DNA of 39,378 nucleotides from Bartonella senegalensis OS02 (GTDB lineage Bacteria; Pseudomonadota; Alphaproteobacteria; Rhizobiales; Rhizobiaceae): the NCBI RefSeq assembly GCF_000312545.1, contig NZ_HE997540.1, positions 880,456-919,833 on the forward strand. Direction: 5' to 3'. The translations under genes and the position numbers were made by a program. The first letter of the stretch is position 1. Every line of letters starts with the position of its first letter. The notes beneath the pieces are model-generated. The model was not told the origin of the DNA. It searched no databases and saw only the letters and a program-made list of their open reading frames with translations. Shown here piece after piece: positions 16,773-27,021 of the stretch.

Positions 16773-17992
16773 AAAAGAATTTTATCAAAAATTTCATTAA
16801 AAAACGTAAAAAACTTTCCTTTTTGTTAATTGTTCTCTTTCTTATCGTCTTATTATGGTTGCGTGCTGTTTTGTTTGGAACATCATCACCGGTTTATATG
16901 ACAGCGGTGGTCAAACGTGGTGACATCGAAGAAAGTGTTTTGGCTTCTGGTCTTGTGCGTCCTTATCGATTGGTGGCTGTTGGTGCACGTGCAACAGGGC
17001 GGGTAATCTCAATGCCCGTTTTTCCAGGCAGTGTTGTTAAAGAAGGCGATCTTTTGGCAGAAATTGATCCTACAGATCAAGAAAATGATCTCAAAAGAAA
17101 AAAAGCCGCATTATCACACTATCATGCGAGCTTGCTGGAACAAGAAGCCTACCTTTCTCTTGCGCAGAAAAATTTAGAGCGTCAGAAAAAAATGATTGAA
17201 GCACGCGCTATTTCACGGGCAAACTTGGATGACGCTGCAACACAGGTGAAAATACGTGAGGCACAAATTGCTCAGCTGCGTCAACAGATTATACAAGCAC
17301 AAATTGATGTGGACAGCGCAGAGGTCAATTTAGACTACACCCGAATAACTGCTCCTTCAGCCGGAACAGTTTTAGCAACCGTTGTAGAAGAAGGGCAAAA
17401 TGTTAATGCTGTTCAATCGGCACCGACAATTGTTATTTTGGGTGATTTGTCAAAAATGACAATCAAAGCGCAAATTTCAGAAGCCGATATTCTTAAAGTT
17501 CAGCCTGGACAAGCTCTGTATTTTACCGTTTTGGGCAATTCACAACGGCGTTATGAAGGAACTTTAGAAAGGATAGAGCCGGCGCCTGAATCGATCCGCT
17601 CTGATGTGAGTATTAATCCTGGTGTGAGTGGAGGGTCCAGTTCTCTCGTCTCATCAGCTATCTATTATAATGGGGTTGTGCATGTTGATAATGCCGACAA
17701 TTTTTTACGCACCTATATGACCGCGCAAGTTCATATTATTTTGGGGCGTGCTCAAAATGTTTTGTTGATCCCAAGTGATGCTTTGCGAAATGAGACAAAG
17801 GAGCGTAAAGCGTGGGTTTCTGTTTTGGTGCGAAAAGATAAAGTGGTTGCAAAACAAGTGACCGTTGGGCTTAATAACAAAGTTATGGCTGAAATTCTTT
17901 CAGGGCTTGAGGAGGGTGAGGTGGTGATCACCGGTTCGCCCGATGGAGTAATGCCAGATATTCCTGATGAACAGAGAAAAAATGAAAGCTAA
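16769..17992 (+). CDS. macA: MacA-like periplasmic adaptor of a tripartite pump
   Basis: 407 aa. One N-terminal membrane anchor (LSFLLIVLFLIVLLWLRAVL), then the lipoyl-like half-motif RVISMPVFPGSVVKEGDLLA, a coiled-coil hairpin (about residues 100-185), the second lipoyl half (ITAPSAGTVLATVVEEGQNV) and beta-barrel and membrane-proximal domains ending in GLEEGEVVITG. HlyD/MFP family; links MacB in the inner membrane to the outer-membrane channel. Gene order nodT-macA-macB with 4-base overlap and 3-base gap shows one operon. Confidence 0.95.
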   Translation: MKKNFIKNFIKKRKKLSFLLIVLFLIVLLWLRAVLFGTSSPVYMTAVVKRGDIEESVLASGLVRPYRLVAVGARATGRVISMPVFPGSVVKEGDLLAEIDPTDQENDLKRKKAALSHYHASLLEQEAYLSLAQKNLERQKKMIEARAISRANLDDAATQVKIREAQIAQLRQQIIQAQIDVDSAEVNLDYTRITAPSAGTVLATVVEEGQNVNAVQSAPTIVILGDLSKMTIKAQISEADILKVQPGQALYFTVLGNSQRRYEGTLERIEPAPESIRSDVSINPGVSGGSSSLVSSAIYYNGVVHVDNADNFLRTYMTAQVHIILGRAQNVLLIPSDALRNETKERKAWVSVLVRKDKVVAKQVTVGLNNKVMAEILSGLEEGEVVITGSPDGVMPDIPDEQRKNES

Positions 17993-17995
17993 ACT

Positions 17996-19981
17996 ATGAA
18001 AGCAAAGCAAGCAGATGCTGTCCTCGTTTTGGAAAATATTGTCCGTGAGTTTCCAGCCGGTGAAACATTTGTCACTGTTTTGAAAGATATCAATCTGACT
18101 ATTAAACGTGGTGAAATGGTGGCAATTGTGGGCGCTTCCGGTTCAGGAAAATCCACCTTGATGAATATTTTAGGCTGCCTTGATCGACCAACTTCTGGGC
18201 GTTATTGGATTTCAGGGAAAGAAACAGCTGCCCTTTCTGCCGATGAATTGTCTGCTTTGCGGCGCAATCATTTTGGATTTATTTTTCAGCGCTATCATTT
18301 GTTGAATGAATTAACCGCTCTTGGCAATGTTGAAATTCCAGCTGTGTATGCAGGATGTGCACCGAGTGTGAGAAAAAAACGTGCACAGGACCTTTTAACA
18401 CGCTTAGGAATGGGAGATCGGATCCATCATCGTCCAAATCAGCTTTCGGGTGGTCAACAACAACGTGTGTCGATTGCTCGGGCTCTCATGAATAATGCTG
18501 AGGTTATTCTTGCTGATGAACCAACCGGTGCATTAGATAAAAAAAGTGGTCAAGAAGTGTTGCGTATTTTGGATGAGTTGCATCAAGAAGGGCGTACAAT
18601 TATCATGGTAACACACGATATGCAGGTGGCTGAAAGAGCAGACCGTATTATCGAAATCAGTGATGGAGAAATTATTGCTGATAAGTTCTCAAAAGGTGTA
18701 AAAACAAAAATTGCTCGTCAATCTCTTCAGGAGCAACAAAATCTGAAAGATCAAAAACCACTTGGTTTTTTTCGTTCTTTTGCCGAGCGTTTTCGTGAGG
18801 CATTTGTTATGGCATTGTTGGCAATGAATGCCCATCGAATGCGAACCTTTTTAACAATGCTTGGGGTGATTATTGGGATTGGCGCCATTATTGCCATGGT
18901 GGCTTTGGGAACTGGTACACGAGAAAAAATTTTAGAGAATTTTAAAAGTTTAGGTTCTAATACCTTAACAATTTTGCCTGGAACAAGCCTCTCTGATCCG
19001 CAAGCGGAAAAAATAACCAGTTTGGTGGAAGCGGATGCAGAAGCCTTGTCAAAGTTGCCCTATGTTTCTGGTGTAACGCCTCAGATTTCAGCAAGTTCTA
19101 CAATACGTTTTGGTTCAGTTGAAGCGGATGCGGTGATTGCTGGGGTGGGAGAACAATATTTTCAAACACAAGGACTTAAAGCTGTTCAAGGACAGCTGTT
19201 TGATCAGAAAAGTGTGCATGAGCGGGCGGTTGATCTCGTCATTGAAAAAGAAGCACTTGCGGTGCTTTTTCCTCATAGTCATGAGAACCCAATAGGAAAA
19301 ATTGTTCATTTGGGAAAGGTCCCTGCACGTATTATTGGTGTTGTAGATCCGCAACATATGGGGGGAGGTACTTCAAACACTTTGCAAGTTTATTTGCCCT
19401 ATACGACCTTACAAACGCGTTTTCTTGGAACAACACAGGTTCGGGCAATTACAGTTAAAATTGCCGATAATGTTGATTCAAATTTAGCAGAGACTATGGT
19501 GCGGCGTTTTCTTATTATGCGCCATGGTGAAGAGGATTTTTTCATCAGAAATTCGCAGTTGTTTCGTGATCGTATCATGGAAAGTACACATATTTTAACG
19601 CTTTTAGTGTCTTCAATTGCAGCAATTTCGCTAATTGTTGGGGGTATTGGGGTGATGAATATTATGCTGGTGACTGTTTCAGAGCGGATTAATGAAATTG
19701 GAGTGCGCATGGCTGTTGGGGCACGCCAGAGTGATATTTTGCAGCAATTTCTCATTGAAGCTATTTTGGTTTGTGTTATTGGCGGTGGTTTGGGAATTCT
19801 CTTTGGAATGTCTATCGGGGGGTTGTTTCTACTCTTTAAGGCGCCTATCCATCTGATTTATACAATGGATTCGATTATCTTATCTCTTACTTTCTCCACT
19901 CTTATTGGAATATGTTTTGGTTTTTCGCCAGCGCGACAAGCTTCACGGCTTGACCCTGTTGTTGCTCTTTCACGTGATTAA
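17996..19981 (+). CDS. macB: MacB-like ABC transporter
   Basis: 661 aa fused ATPase-permease. N-terminal nucleotide-binding domain: Walker A VGASGSGKSTLMNILGCLDR near residue 45, signature LSGGQQQRVSIARAL near 155, Walker B VILADEPTGALD, H-loop MVTHDMQVAERADR. Then a linker, first membrane helix (HRMRTFLTMLGVIIGIGAII), a large periplasmic MacB core domain (about 310-520) and three C-terminal FtsX-type helices with GGIGVMNIMLVTVSERINEI. MacB pumps act on substrates already in the periplasm, such as macrolides, toxins or siderophore-like peptides; the substrate here cannot be told from sequence. Confidence 0.96.
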   Translation: MKAKQADAVLVLENIVREFPAGETFVTVLKDINLTIKRGEMVAIVGASGSGKSTLMNILGCLDRPTSGRYWISGKETAALSADELSALRRNHFGFIFQRYHLLNELTALGNVEIPAVYAGCAPSVRKKRAQDLLTRLGMGDRIHHRPNQLSGGQQQRVSIARALMNNAEVILADEPTGALDKKSGQEVLRILDELHQEGRTIIMVTHDMQVAERADRIIEISDGEIIADKFSKGVKTKIARQSLQEQQNLKDQKPLGFFRSFAERFREAFVMALLAMNAHRMRTFLTMLGVIIGIGAIIAMVALGTGTREKILENFKSLGSNTLTILPGTSLSDPQAEKITSLVEADAEALSKLPYVSGVTPQISASSTIRFGSVEADAVIAGVGEQYFQTQGLKAVQGQLFDQKSVHERAVDLVIEKEALAVLFPHSHENPIGKIVHLGKVPARIIGVVDPQHMGGGTSNTLQVYLPYTTLQTRFLGTTQVRAITVKIADNVDSNLAETMVRRFLIMRHGEEDFFIRNSQLFRDRIMESTHILTLLVSSIAAISLIVGGIGVMNIMLVTVSERINEIGVRMAVGARQSDILQQFLIEAILVCVIGGGLGILFGMSIGGLFLLFKAPIHLIYTMDSIILSLTFSTLIGICFGFSPARQASRLDPVVALSRD

Positions 19982-20536
19982 GTAGTTCTCAATTGAAGCA
20001 TGTTTGTTGTTATGTCTTCCATTTGGATGAGGCATTTGTTGGAGAAGCGTTTGAGTAAAAGGAATATGGAGGGAAATATTCGTTAAGTTCTGCCAAGCAG
20101 TTTTATGTAGCCGGTGATATATTGATAGAAAAGAGTGAAAATGGATTACAGAATGGTGTGTAGATTGGTCTTCTGTTTTTATTTTCGCGATATTTATCCA
20201 TATGATTGGATGCATTTTAAAAAAACATGAAGTTGCCCAAGACGGCTATAAGTTTATGCTGTAAATCATTTTGTTAAGAAAACTATAGACAATAACTATA
20301 AAGGTTGATGAGTGAGCACGTAAAATGAATGGGATTTTGATCTTAAATAGTAAGGGAAGTAAAAGTGAATTTCACTCTTTTGCTCATCAGTAAAAATTTT
20401 TCAATGGGTCCTGCTGAGAATGATATTCTGTTGTCAATAATGATTTGATGTAGTCTAAAGTTTTTGGGAAAGAGAAGGAGGCATTGATGAGTTTGTTTCG
20501 ATTCGATAATTGAAAATGTTTTAATGGGGTGAAAAT
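19982..20536. other. Gene-poor spacer before the restriction gene
   Basis: About 555 bases with no credible gene. Short minus-strand frames are low-complexity and lack ribosome sites. No RNA gene, repeat or terminator hairpin was recognised after macB. Confidence 0.5.
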
Positions 20537-23500
20537 ATGACGACGCTACAATCGCTTTTACAGATATATCGTGATAAAGCGCGTACCGAAAGAGATAAGG
20601 GGACGTATTTTGAGCGTTTTGCTCTTGCTTATCTGACACATGATCCCCTCCAGCTTGACCAGTATGAAAAGGTTCAGACTTTCAAAGATTGGGCTCATGA
20701 AAATGGCTGGGATGGTTGTGATACTGGTATTGATCTTGTGGCAAAGCTCCGTCATGAAGAGGGTTTTGCAGCAGTCCAATGTAAATTTTATGATGCGGCC
20801 TATCGGATCAAAAAAGCAGATATTGATAGTTTTCTTTCAGCATCAGGGAAAAAACCATTTAAGCGGCGTGTGGTTATAGACAGCACTATAAATGCTTGGA
20901 GTGACAATGCGGAAGCAATGATACAGGGGCAGAGTATTCCGGTGATACGGATTGGTCTTTCTGATCTGCAACAAAGTCCCATTCGTTGGGAGACTTTTGC
21001 AGCTAAAGGCAAAATTGTACTGGAGGATAAAAAGAAACTTCGTCCCCATCAGGTGGAAGCATTACGTTTTGTGCGTGCTGGGCTTATGGAAGCTGATCGT
21101 GGTAAGCTCATCATGGCTTGTGGTACCGGTAAGACATTTACCAGTCTTAAAATTGCTGAGGATTTGGCCGGTAGAGGGAAGTTTGTTTTGTTCCTTGTGC
21201 CCTCCCTGGCTTTGATGTCGCAGACGGTACGTGAATGGACAACCGATACAGAAATTGGCTTGCGTTCCTTTGCTGTATGTTCCGATACACAAGTGGGAAA
21301 ACGTCGTAAAAATACCCATGATATTGCTGAAATTGATGTGTTTGATCTTGCTTTTCCGGCGACAACCGATGCGGCAAAATTGGCAGAACGGGCCACGAAT
21401 AGTGTTGCAGATGAGATGACCGTGGTGTTTGCCACCTATCAATCTCTTCAAGTGATTGTGGATGCGCAGAAACAGTACGGTTTTCCCACATTTGATCTTA
21501 TCATTTGTGATGAGGCGCACCGTACAACAGGTGCAACGCTGGTGGGTGAGGGTGAGTCCAACTTTGTTAAGGTGCATTTCAACGATATTATTCGTGCTAA
21601 GAAGCGCCTTTATATGACGGCAACACCACGCATTTTTGGTGATAACGCAAAAAGTCGCGCGAACGAAGCGAATGTCGTTCTTGCGTCAATGGATGATGAA
21701 AAGCTGTTTGGCAAAACACTTTTTTATCGCGGTTTTTCATGGGCTGTACAAAATGATCTTTTAACGGACTATAAGGTTATTGTCTTAGCTATGGACGAAA
21801 AACTGGTGAGTTCCGCTGTGCAAAAGCGCCTTAGTGATAGCGAGTCTACACTTGTTCTTGATGATGCAACGAAAATTATCGGCTGTTATAAAGCGCTGAC
21901 AAAACAAGATATAAAGGCTGATCTTGGTACGGATCCATATCCGATACAGCGTGCCTTGGCGTTTTGCAAAGATATTGAAAGTTCTAAACTGGTCCGTGAT
22001 GAATTTTCGGTGGTTGTGAAAGAATATCTTGAGTATATCAACAAAGAGAATACACAAAACACGCCATTTCTGCAGTGTGAAGTCAAACATGTTGATGGCA
22101 CTTTTAATGCCAAGGATCGTGGTGCGTTGCTTGATTGGCTGAAAGCTGAGAGTGGAGATGATGTTTGTCGTATTTTAACCAATGCAAGGTGTTTGTCTGA
22201 GGGGGTGGATGTTCCGGCTCTTGATGCCATCATGTTTTTAAATCCACGCAAGAGTCAGATTGATGTGGTCCAATCGGTTGGACGGGTGATGCGTCGCTCT
22301 GAGGGCAAAAAGATGGGCTATGTCATTCTGCCAATAGGTATTCCTTCTGGGATTCCAGTGGAACAAGCTTTGAACAACAATGAAAAATATCGGGTGATCT
22401 GGCAAATTTTAAATGCTTTGCGGGCGCATGATGATCGTTTTGATGCGACGATTAATAAGGCATCGCTGGGGCAAAATATCAGCAATGTGATTGAGATTAT
22501 TGGTGTTACGCAGAGTACTGAGTTACGTGCTGTTACGGCTGTTGTAGACGATCTTCCTGTTCGCTCGCAACGGGCACAATCGAGAATTGGAACACCGGAG
22601 TGTGATTATGTTATTACAGGTGACGAGCAAGAGGAGATTGTTTTCCCTGTAGATGAACTTTCGTGTGCGATCATGGCAAAGATCGTCAAGAAATGCGGTA
22701 CCCGTGATTATTGGGAAGATTGGGCAAGCAATATTGCTGAAATTGCTAAGAATCATATCACCCGCTTAACAGGCATTCTCGCTGTGCCAGATAGTAAGGC
22801 ACGTCAAGCCTTTGACCAGTTTGTCGCAGAACTGCGTGATGACTTAAATGATACTATCACAGAGGCTGATGCGATTGAGATGTTGGCGCAACATATCATC
22901 ACCCGTCCTGTCTTTCAGGTGTTGTTTGAAGGCTATCAGTTTACGCGTGAGAATCCTGTCTCGCGTGCTATGCAGTGTATGCTTGATGTGCTTGATGAGG
23001 CAAATCTTGATAAGGAATCCAAAGATCTTGAGAAATTTTACGCCAGTGTAAAATTACGAGCTACTGGCATTACAGATCCACAAGCAAAGCAGAGGTTAAT
23101 TGTAGAGCTTTACGATAAATTTTTCCGTTATGCTTTTCCACGCACGGTAGAAAAACTCGGCATTGTTTATACCCCCGTTGAGGTGGTGGATTTTATCTTA
23201 CATTCTGTCAATGATGTTTTACAGGCTGAATTTGGCCAAACGCTTGGCTCACCTGGTGTGCACATCATGGATCCTTTTACGGGAACGGGGACTTTTATCA
23301 CACGACTTTTGCAATCGGGACTGATCACACCAGAGGAGATGAAGAACAAATTTTGTCATGAAATTCATGCCAATGAAATTGTGCTTTTAGCCTATTATAT
23401 TGCAGCCATTAATATTGAGACAACCTATCATGGTCTGATGGGGGGCGATTATGTTCCGTTTGAAGGAATTTGTCTCACCGATACATTTCAGCTTTATGAG

Positions 23501-25495
23501 CAGGAAAAAGACCTGATTAGTGATTTGCTGATGGATAACAGCACCCGTCGGTCGCGCCAGAAAGAACTGGATATTCGTGTTATTATTGGCAATCCTCCTT
23601 ATTCTTCTGGACAAAAAAGTGAAAATGACAATGCAAAAAATATTGGCTATCCTAAATTGGATCGTCGCATCGGTAAAACTTATGCCGTTCAATCTAAAGC
23701 AACTTATGTACAAACACTTTATGACAGTTATATTCGTGCCATTCGTTGGGCAAGTGATCGCATAAAAGACTTTGGCGTTATTGGTTTTGTGACAAATGCA
23801 AGTTTTATCAGTAGTCACTCTACGGATGGTTTACGAAAATGTTTGGTCGAAGAATTTAGCAGCCTTTATATTTTCCATTTACGGGGTAATGCGCGAACTT
23901 CTGGAGAACAGCGAAAAAAAGAAGGTGATGGAATTTTTGATGCAGGAAGTCGAGCACCCATTGCTATCTCTATTCTCGTAAAAAATCCAGAATCTCAAAA
24001 GCGTGGAAAAATATACTTTCATGATATTGGAGATTATCTTAAGAGAAAAGAGAAACTCTCTGAAATTCAGCGATTAGGCAGTATTAGTGGTGTCAAGCGT
24101 GAACATGGTTGGCAGATAATCGTGCCAGATGCGCATGGTGATTGGCTGTATCAACGCAACAGTGATTTTGAAAAATTTTTCCCCTTAGGTGATAAAAAAG
24201 GTTATAATAAAAGACTCTTTGAAAATTTTTCTTGTGGTATTGTAACCAGTCGTGATGCTTGGGCCTATAATTTCAGCCGTGAAGCTCTAGCTGATAATAT
24301 GAGTCATATGATTGCCTTTTATAATAGTGAGGTAGAGCGTTTTAATACGCTACATCTACATTCTGACAGAAAGAAACGTGCAAATGCCGTGAATAGTTTT
24401 GTTAACACGGATTCTAAAAAGATCAGTTGGAGTCGTGCTCTCAAACAAGATTTGGCAAAAGGAAAGGTTTTTGAATTTGAAAATACATGTCTTATTCAAA
24501 GCCTTTATCGCCCTTTTATAAGGCAGTGGCTCTATTATAATCGCACTTTCAATGAAATGGTTTACCAAATGCCTCGTATATTTCCGATGGGGCAAGTGGT
24601 TGAAAATCAGGTGATACAAGTTACAGGAGTTGGAGCAAGCAGTGGTTTTTCTGTCTTGATGGCTAAGAATTTGCCCAATCTTCATACAATGGATACTGGT
24701 CAATGTTTTCCACGGTATGTTTATGAAAATGCTGAGTCTTTGGAAGATAAAGAGGAGGATCAGGTTCATTTATTTGCAGATTTTGCAGAGGAAGGTAAAA
24801 AAGCTGGTCTGCAGCGGCGTGATGCACTTACCGATGAAGGGTTAGCATATTTTAAAGCAGCTTATTCTGGTGAAGTGATTACAAAGGATGATTTGTTTTA
24901 TTATGTTTATGGGATTTTGCATTCTGAGGATTATCGTGCGCGTTATGCACATAATTTGTCTAAACAATTGCCGCGGATTCCAACAGTTAAAAAGGTAGAG
25001 GACTTTTGGGCTTTTGTTGTAGCTGGTCGAAAACTTGGTGATTTGCATATGAATTATGAAGAGGTTGAGCCTTATCCTGTCACCTATAAACAGGGTGATC
25101 CAAAACTCACTGACATCTCTCATCCTGAGAAATTTTACTACGTTACAGAAATGAAATTCGCAAAAGTGGGTAAAGAGAAAGACAAATCTACAGTGATTTA
25201 TAACAGCAATATCACTGTGACAGATATTCCTCTTGAAGCCTATGAGTATGTGGTGAATGGCAGGCCTGCTCTTGAATGGGTTATGGAGCGGCAGGTTATC
25301 AAAACGGATAAAGCGAGTGGCATTGTTAATGATGCTAATCGTTATGCTGTTGAGACCGTTGGCAATCCTGCTTATCCATTAGAATTGTTTCAACGGGTTA
25401 TTACAGTCAGTTTAGAAACGATGAAAATTGTGCGCGGTCTACCAAAATTGCAAGTGCGAGAAACTGAAAATGTTCAGTTGTCCATTATGCCGTAA
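20537..25495 (+). CDS. Type ISP restriction-modification enzyme (nuclease-helicase-methyltransferase)
   Basis: 1652 aa single chain, intact. Domain order: N-terminal Mrr-like nuclease (GIDLVAKL, then AAVQCKFY, the D..QxK catalytic set near residues 60-90); superfamily 2 translocase with Walker A MACGTGKTFTSLK near 193, LIICDEAHRTTG near 323, YMTATPRIFG near 358, and QSVGRVMRRSEGKKMGYVIL near 580; a helical coupler; gamma-class adenine N6 methyltransferase with DPFTGTGTFITRLL near 912 and NPPYSSGQ near 1018; and a C-terminal target-recognition region. This matches LlaGI/LlaBIII-type Type ISP enzymes, which methylate one strand of an asymmetric site and cut after two converging enzymes collide. 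ATG at 20537 with GGGGTG upstream. It stands alone without partner genes, as expected for this class, between non-coding stretches that suggest insertion. Confidence 0.93.
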   Translation: MTTLQSLLQIYRDKARTERDKGTYFERFALAYLTHDPLQLDQYEKVQTFKDWAHENGWDGCDTGIDLVAKLRHEEGFAAVQCKFYDAAYRIKKADIDSFLSASGKKPFKRRVVIDSTINAWSDNAEAMIQGQSIPVIRIGLSDLQQSPIRWETFAAKGKIVLEDKKKLRPHQVEALRFVRAGLMEADRGKLIMACGTGKTFTSLKIAEDLAGRGKFVLFLVPSLALMSQTVREWTTDTEIGLRSFAVCSDTQVGKRRKNTHDIAEIDVFDLAFPATTDAAKLAERATNSVADEMTVVFATYQSLQVIVDAQKQYGFPTFDLIICDEAHRTTGATLVGEGESNFVKVHFNDIIRAKKRLYMTATPRIFGDNAKSRANEANVVLASMDDEKLFGKTLFYRGFSWAVQNDLLTDYKVIVLAMDEKLVSSAVQKRLSDSESTLVLDDATKIIGCYKALTKQDIKADLGTDPYPIQRALAFCKDIESSKLVRDEFSVVVKEYLEYINKENTQNTPFLQCEVKHVDGTFNAKDRGALLDWLKAESGDDVCRILTNARCLSEGVDVPALDAIMFLNPRKSQIDVVQSVGRVMRRSEGKKMGYVILPIGIPSGIPVEQALNNNEKYRVIWQILNALRAHDDRFDATINKASLGQNISNVIEIIGVTQSTELRAVTAVVDDLPVRSQRAQSRIGTPECDYVITGDEQEEIVFPVDELSCAIMAKIVKKCGTRDYWEDWASNIAEIAKNHITRLTGILAVPDSKARQAFDQFVAELRDDLNDTITEADAIEMLAQHIITRPVFQVLFEGYQFTRENPVSRAMQCMLDVLDEANLDKESKDLEKFYASVKLRATGITDPQAKQRLIVELYDKFFRYAFPRTVEKLGIVYTPVEVVDFILHSVNDVLQAEFGQTLGSPGVHIMDPFTGTGTFITRLLQSGLITPEEMKNKFCHEIHANEIVLLAYYIAAINIETTYHGLMGGDYVPFEGICLTDTFQLYEQEKDLISDLLMDNSTRRSRQKELDIRVIIGNPPYSSGQKSENDNAKNIGYPKLDRRIGKTYAVQSKATYVQTLYDSYIRAIRWASDRIKDFGVIGFVTNASFISSHSTDGLRKCLVEEFSSLYIFHLRGNARTSGEQRKKEGDGIFDAGSRAPIAISILVKNPESQKRGKIYFHDIGDYLKRKEKLSEIQRLGSISGVKREHGWQIIVPDAHGDWLYQRNSDFEKFFPLGDKKGYNKRLFENFSCGIVTSRDAWAYNFSREALADNMSHMIAFYNSEVERFNTLHLHSDRKKRANAVNSFVNTDSKKISWSRALKQDLAKGKVFEFENTCLIQSLYRPFIRQWLYYNRTFNEMVYQMPRIFPMGQVVENQVIQVTGVGASSGFSVLMAKNLPNLHTMDTGQCFPRYVYENAESLEDKEEDQVHLFADFAEEGKKAGLQRRDALTDEGLAYFKAAYSGEVITKDDLFYYVYGILHSEDYRARYAHNLSKQLPRIPTVKKVEDFWAFVVAGRKLGDLHMNYEEVEPYPVTYKQGDPKLTDISHPEKFYYVTEMKFAKVGKEKDKSTVIYNSNITVTDIPLEAYEYVVNGRPALEWVMERQVIKTDKASGIVNDANRYAVETVGNPAYPLELFQRVITVSLETMKIVRGLPKLQVRETENVQLSIMP

Positions 25496-26342
25496 AACAG
25501 TGTCGAGAGGTTGATAAAACACTATTGTTGAGGGTGGTGATAAAGGGCAGCTAACTTTATCTACGAGGTTTAGCTTCAGCGAGGAATGTTCATGATCCTA
25601 GAGCATCGTGAAACACTGTCCTTTGCGGTGTGGTGCTATTTTCCCTATGAGACTTTTTGAGAGAGTGTGGGATGAGCTCTCAGATTAATGCGTAGGGGGG
25701 CTCATTGTAAGCCTTTTTAGATTGCAGCAATTAGAGTCATTTCTTTGTATGGCATAAATGAGGTTGGCGTGTTCTTGTTTAGGAAAGATAAAAATGCCTT
25801 TTCTATTTTTAAGAGGCAAGGTTGTTGCAAAATTGGGGGCGTTATCATTTGAAAGTGCGGCTTGCACTTTTATGAAACATAAGCTGGATTTTATAACAAT
25901 ATGAGGGGTATATTTCTCAGGGATGTCATGCATGGAGTATCCTGAGATGAGATTGCGATTTCTTGAGAAATGTCTCTTGAATATAGGTGTGTGAATATGC
26001 AACACAAGTGTATGTTGTTTGGGGCATTCTGCTGTTTATGAGGGTATCGCTTGCTTGCGGCGTTTTATGGAGTGAATTGTGTGCGTGGTCAGCGGGTGAA
26101 ATCTATGAGATGAGAAGCTAAATTGTTTATAAATCCGAAGGAGAGAGGAAGCCAATTTAAGCTCTCTTAGAACGAATTAAAACTCTTTCTTTGCCTATTA
26201 CAAGCGGGATTGTATGTGTGGATATTGAAAATGACAAAATGCTTGTTATGGATGCTCTTTAGTGTCTGTTGTGACATTTGGTTTGGAAAAGAGCGATGCT
26301 GTTGCTTGTGGCAAGATTTTCAGAAAACCGATGTAAGAAGTT
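25496..26342. other. Gene-poor spacer after the restriction gene
   Basis: About 850 bases without a supported gene. A 106-codon minus-strand frame (25685-26005) has no ribosome site and unconvincing composition. Around 26150-26250 the plus strand reads like coding DNA with an AAGGAGAG site and the short phrase ERIKTLSLPITSGIVCVDIE before a stop, possibly the tail of a decayed gene; I cannot identify it. Confidence 0.45.
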
Positions 26343-27017
26343 TCAGAATGCGGTTTTTATATAGACTTGGAGCGTTTTAATATATTGAAATGCAAGAATG
26401 CGTATTTGGTTAAGCTGTTGTATCATGCTTTCATCGCTGCTCTTTTTAACAGGATAAGCAATGAAATTGATATTAGGCATTAAATATTTGAGTTCACGCA
26501 TCGAGCGCCACATGTGGTAATCATGAGTGACAATGTATACCGTTTTATAGTGGTGTTTTTTGATCCAAACTGCACTTTCTTCGGCATTGCCTTTGGTATT
26601 CGTGGCTTTGTGGCCGATATCAATACAGCAGGTGAAAAGCTGTGGAGTAATATGTGTGCTATGCATGAAGCTCTTGAGAGTGGTTGTTGTGTTCACACCA
26701 CTGATCAAGAGACGGGAGCCAAGACCTTGTTGTAAGAGATGCAGTCCGGTTTCTATGCGGTTTTCTCCCCCTGTAAGAACAATGATGGCATCTGCTTTTA
26801 CTAGAGGATTGGGTGGTTGAAGCCGTTCGGTTTTTTCAGAAAAAACAACAAAACCACCGCAAAAGAAAAGAATGATCATTAAAAGAAAAAATGTTGTTGG
26901 TGGCAAATAGCGAAACAAGCAGCAAAGACGCCATAAATTGCAAGGCGTGCGCTTTGGGAAAGAAGGCTCTAGATTGTCTTGTGGTAATGGTTGGGAATTA
27001 TATGAATTGTGGGTCAT
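26343..27017 (-). CDS. YdcF-like DUF218 membrane-anchored protein
   Basis: 224 aa from the ATG at 27017, five bases after the ftsX stop; an upstream in-frame TTG at 27050 would overlap ftsX. One membrane helix near the N-terminus (FFLLMIILFFCGGFVVFSE), then the DUF218 fold: VKADAIIVLTGGENRIETGL, LGSRLLISG, NTKGNAEESAVWIKKHHYKT and VYIVTHDYHMWRSMRELKYL. The domain is shared with ElyC/SanA/YdcF proteins linked to envelope homeostasis; its chemistry is unclear. Cotranscribed with ftsEX by spacing. Confidence 0.88.
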   Translation of the reverse strand: MTHNSYNSQPLPQDNLEPSFPKRTPCNLWRLCCLFRYLPPTTFFLLMIILFFCGGFVVFSEKTERLQPPNPLVKADAIIVLTGGENRIETGLHLLQQGLGSRLLISGVNTTTTLKSFMHSTHITPQLFTCCIDIGHKATNTKGNAEESAVWIKKHHYKTVYIVTHDYHMWRSMRELKYLMPNINFIAYPVKKSSDESMIQQLNQIRILAFQYIKTLQVYIKTAF

Positions 27018-27021
27018 AAAA

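Noticed and set aside
15282..19981. NodT-MacAB as exporter of the candidate bacteriocin
   Set aside because: It is 12 kb away, lacks a leader peptidase domain, and MacB pumps act on many substrates; no sequence link between them.
25685..26005. 106-codon minus-strand frame after the restriction gene
   Set aside because: No ribosome site and composition not protein-like; most likely chance.
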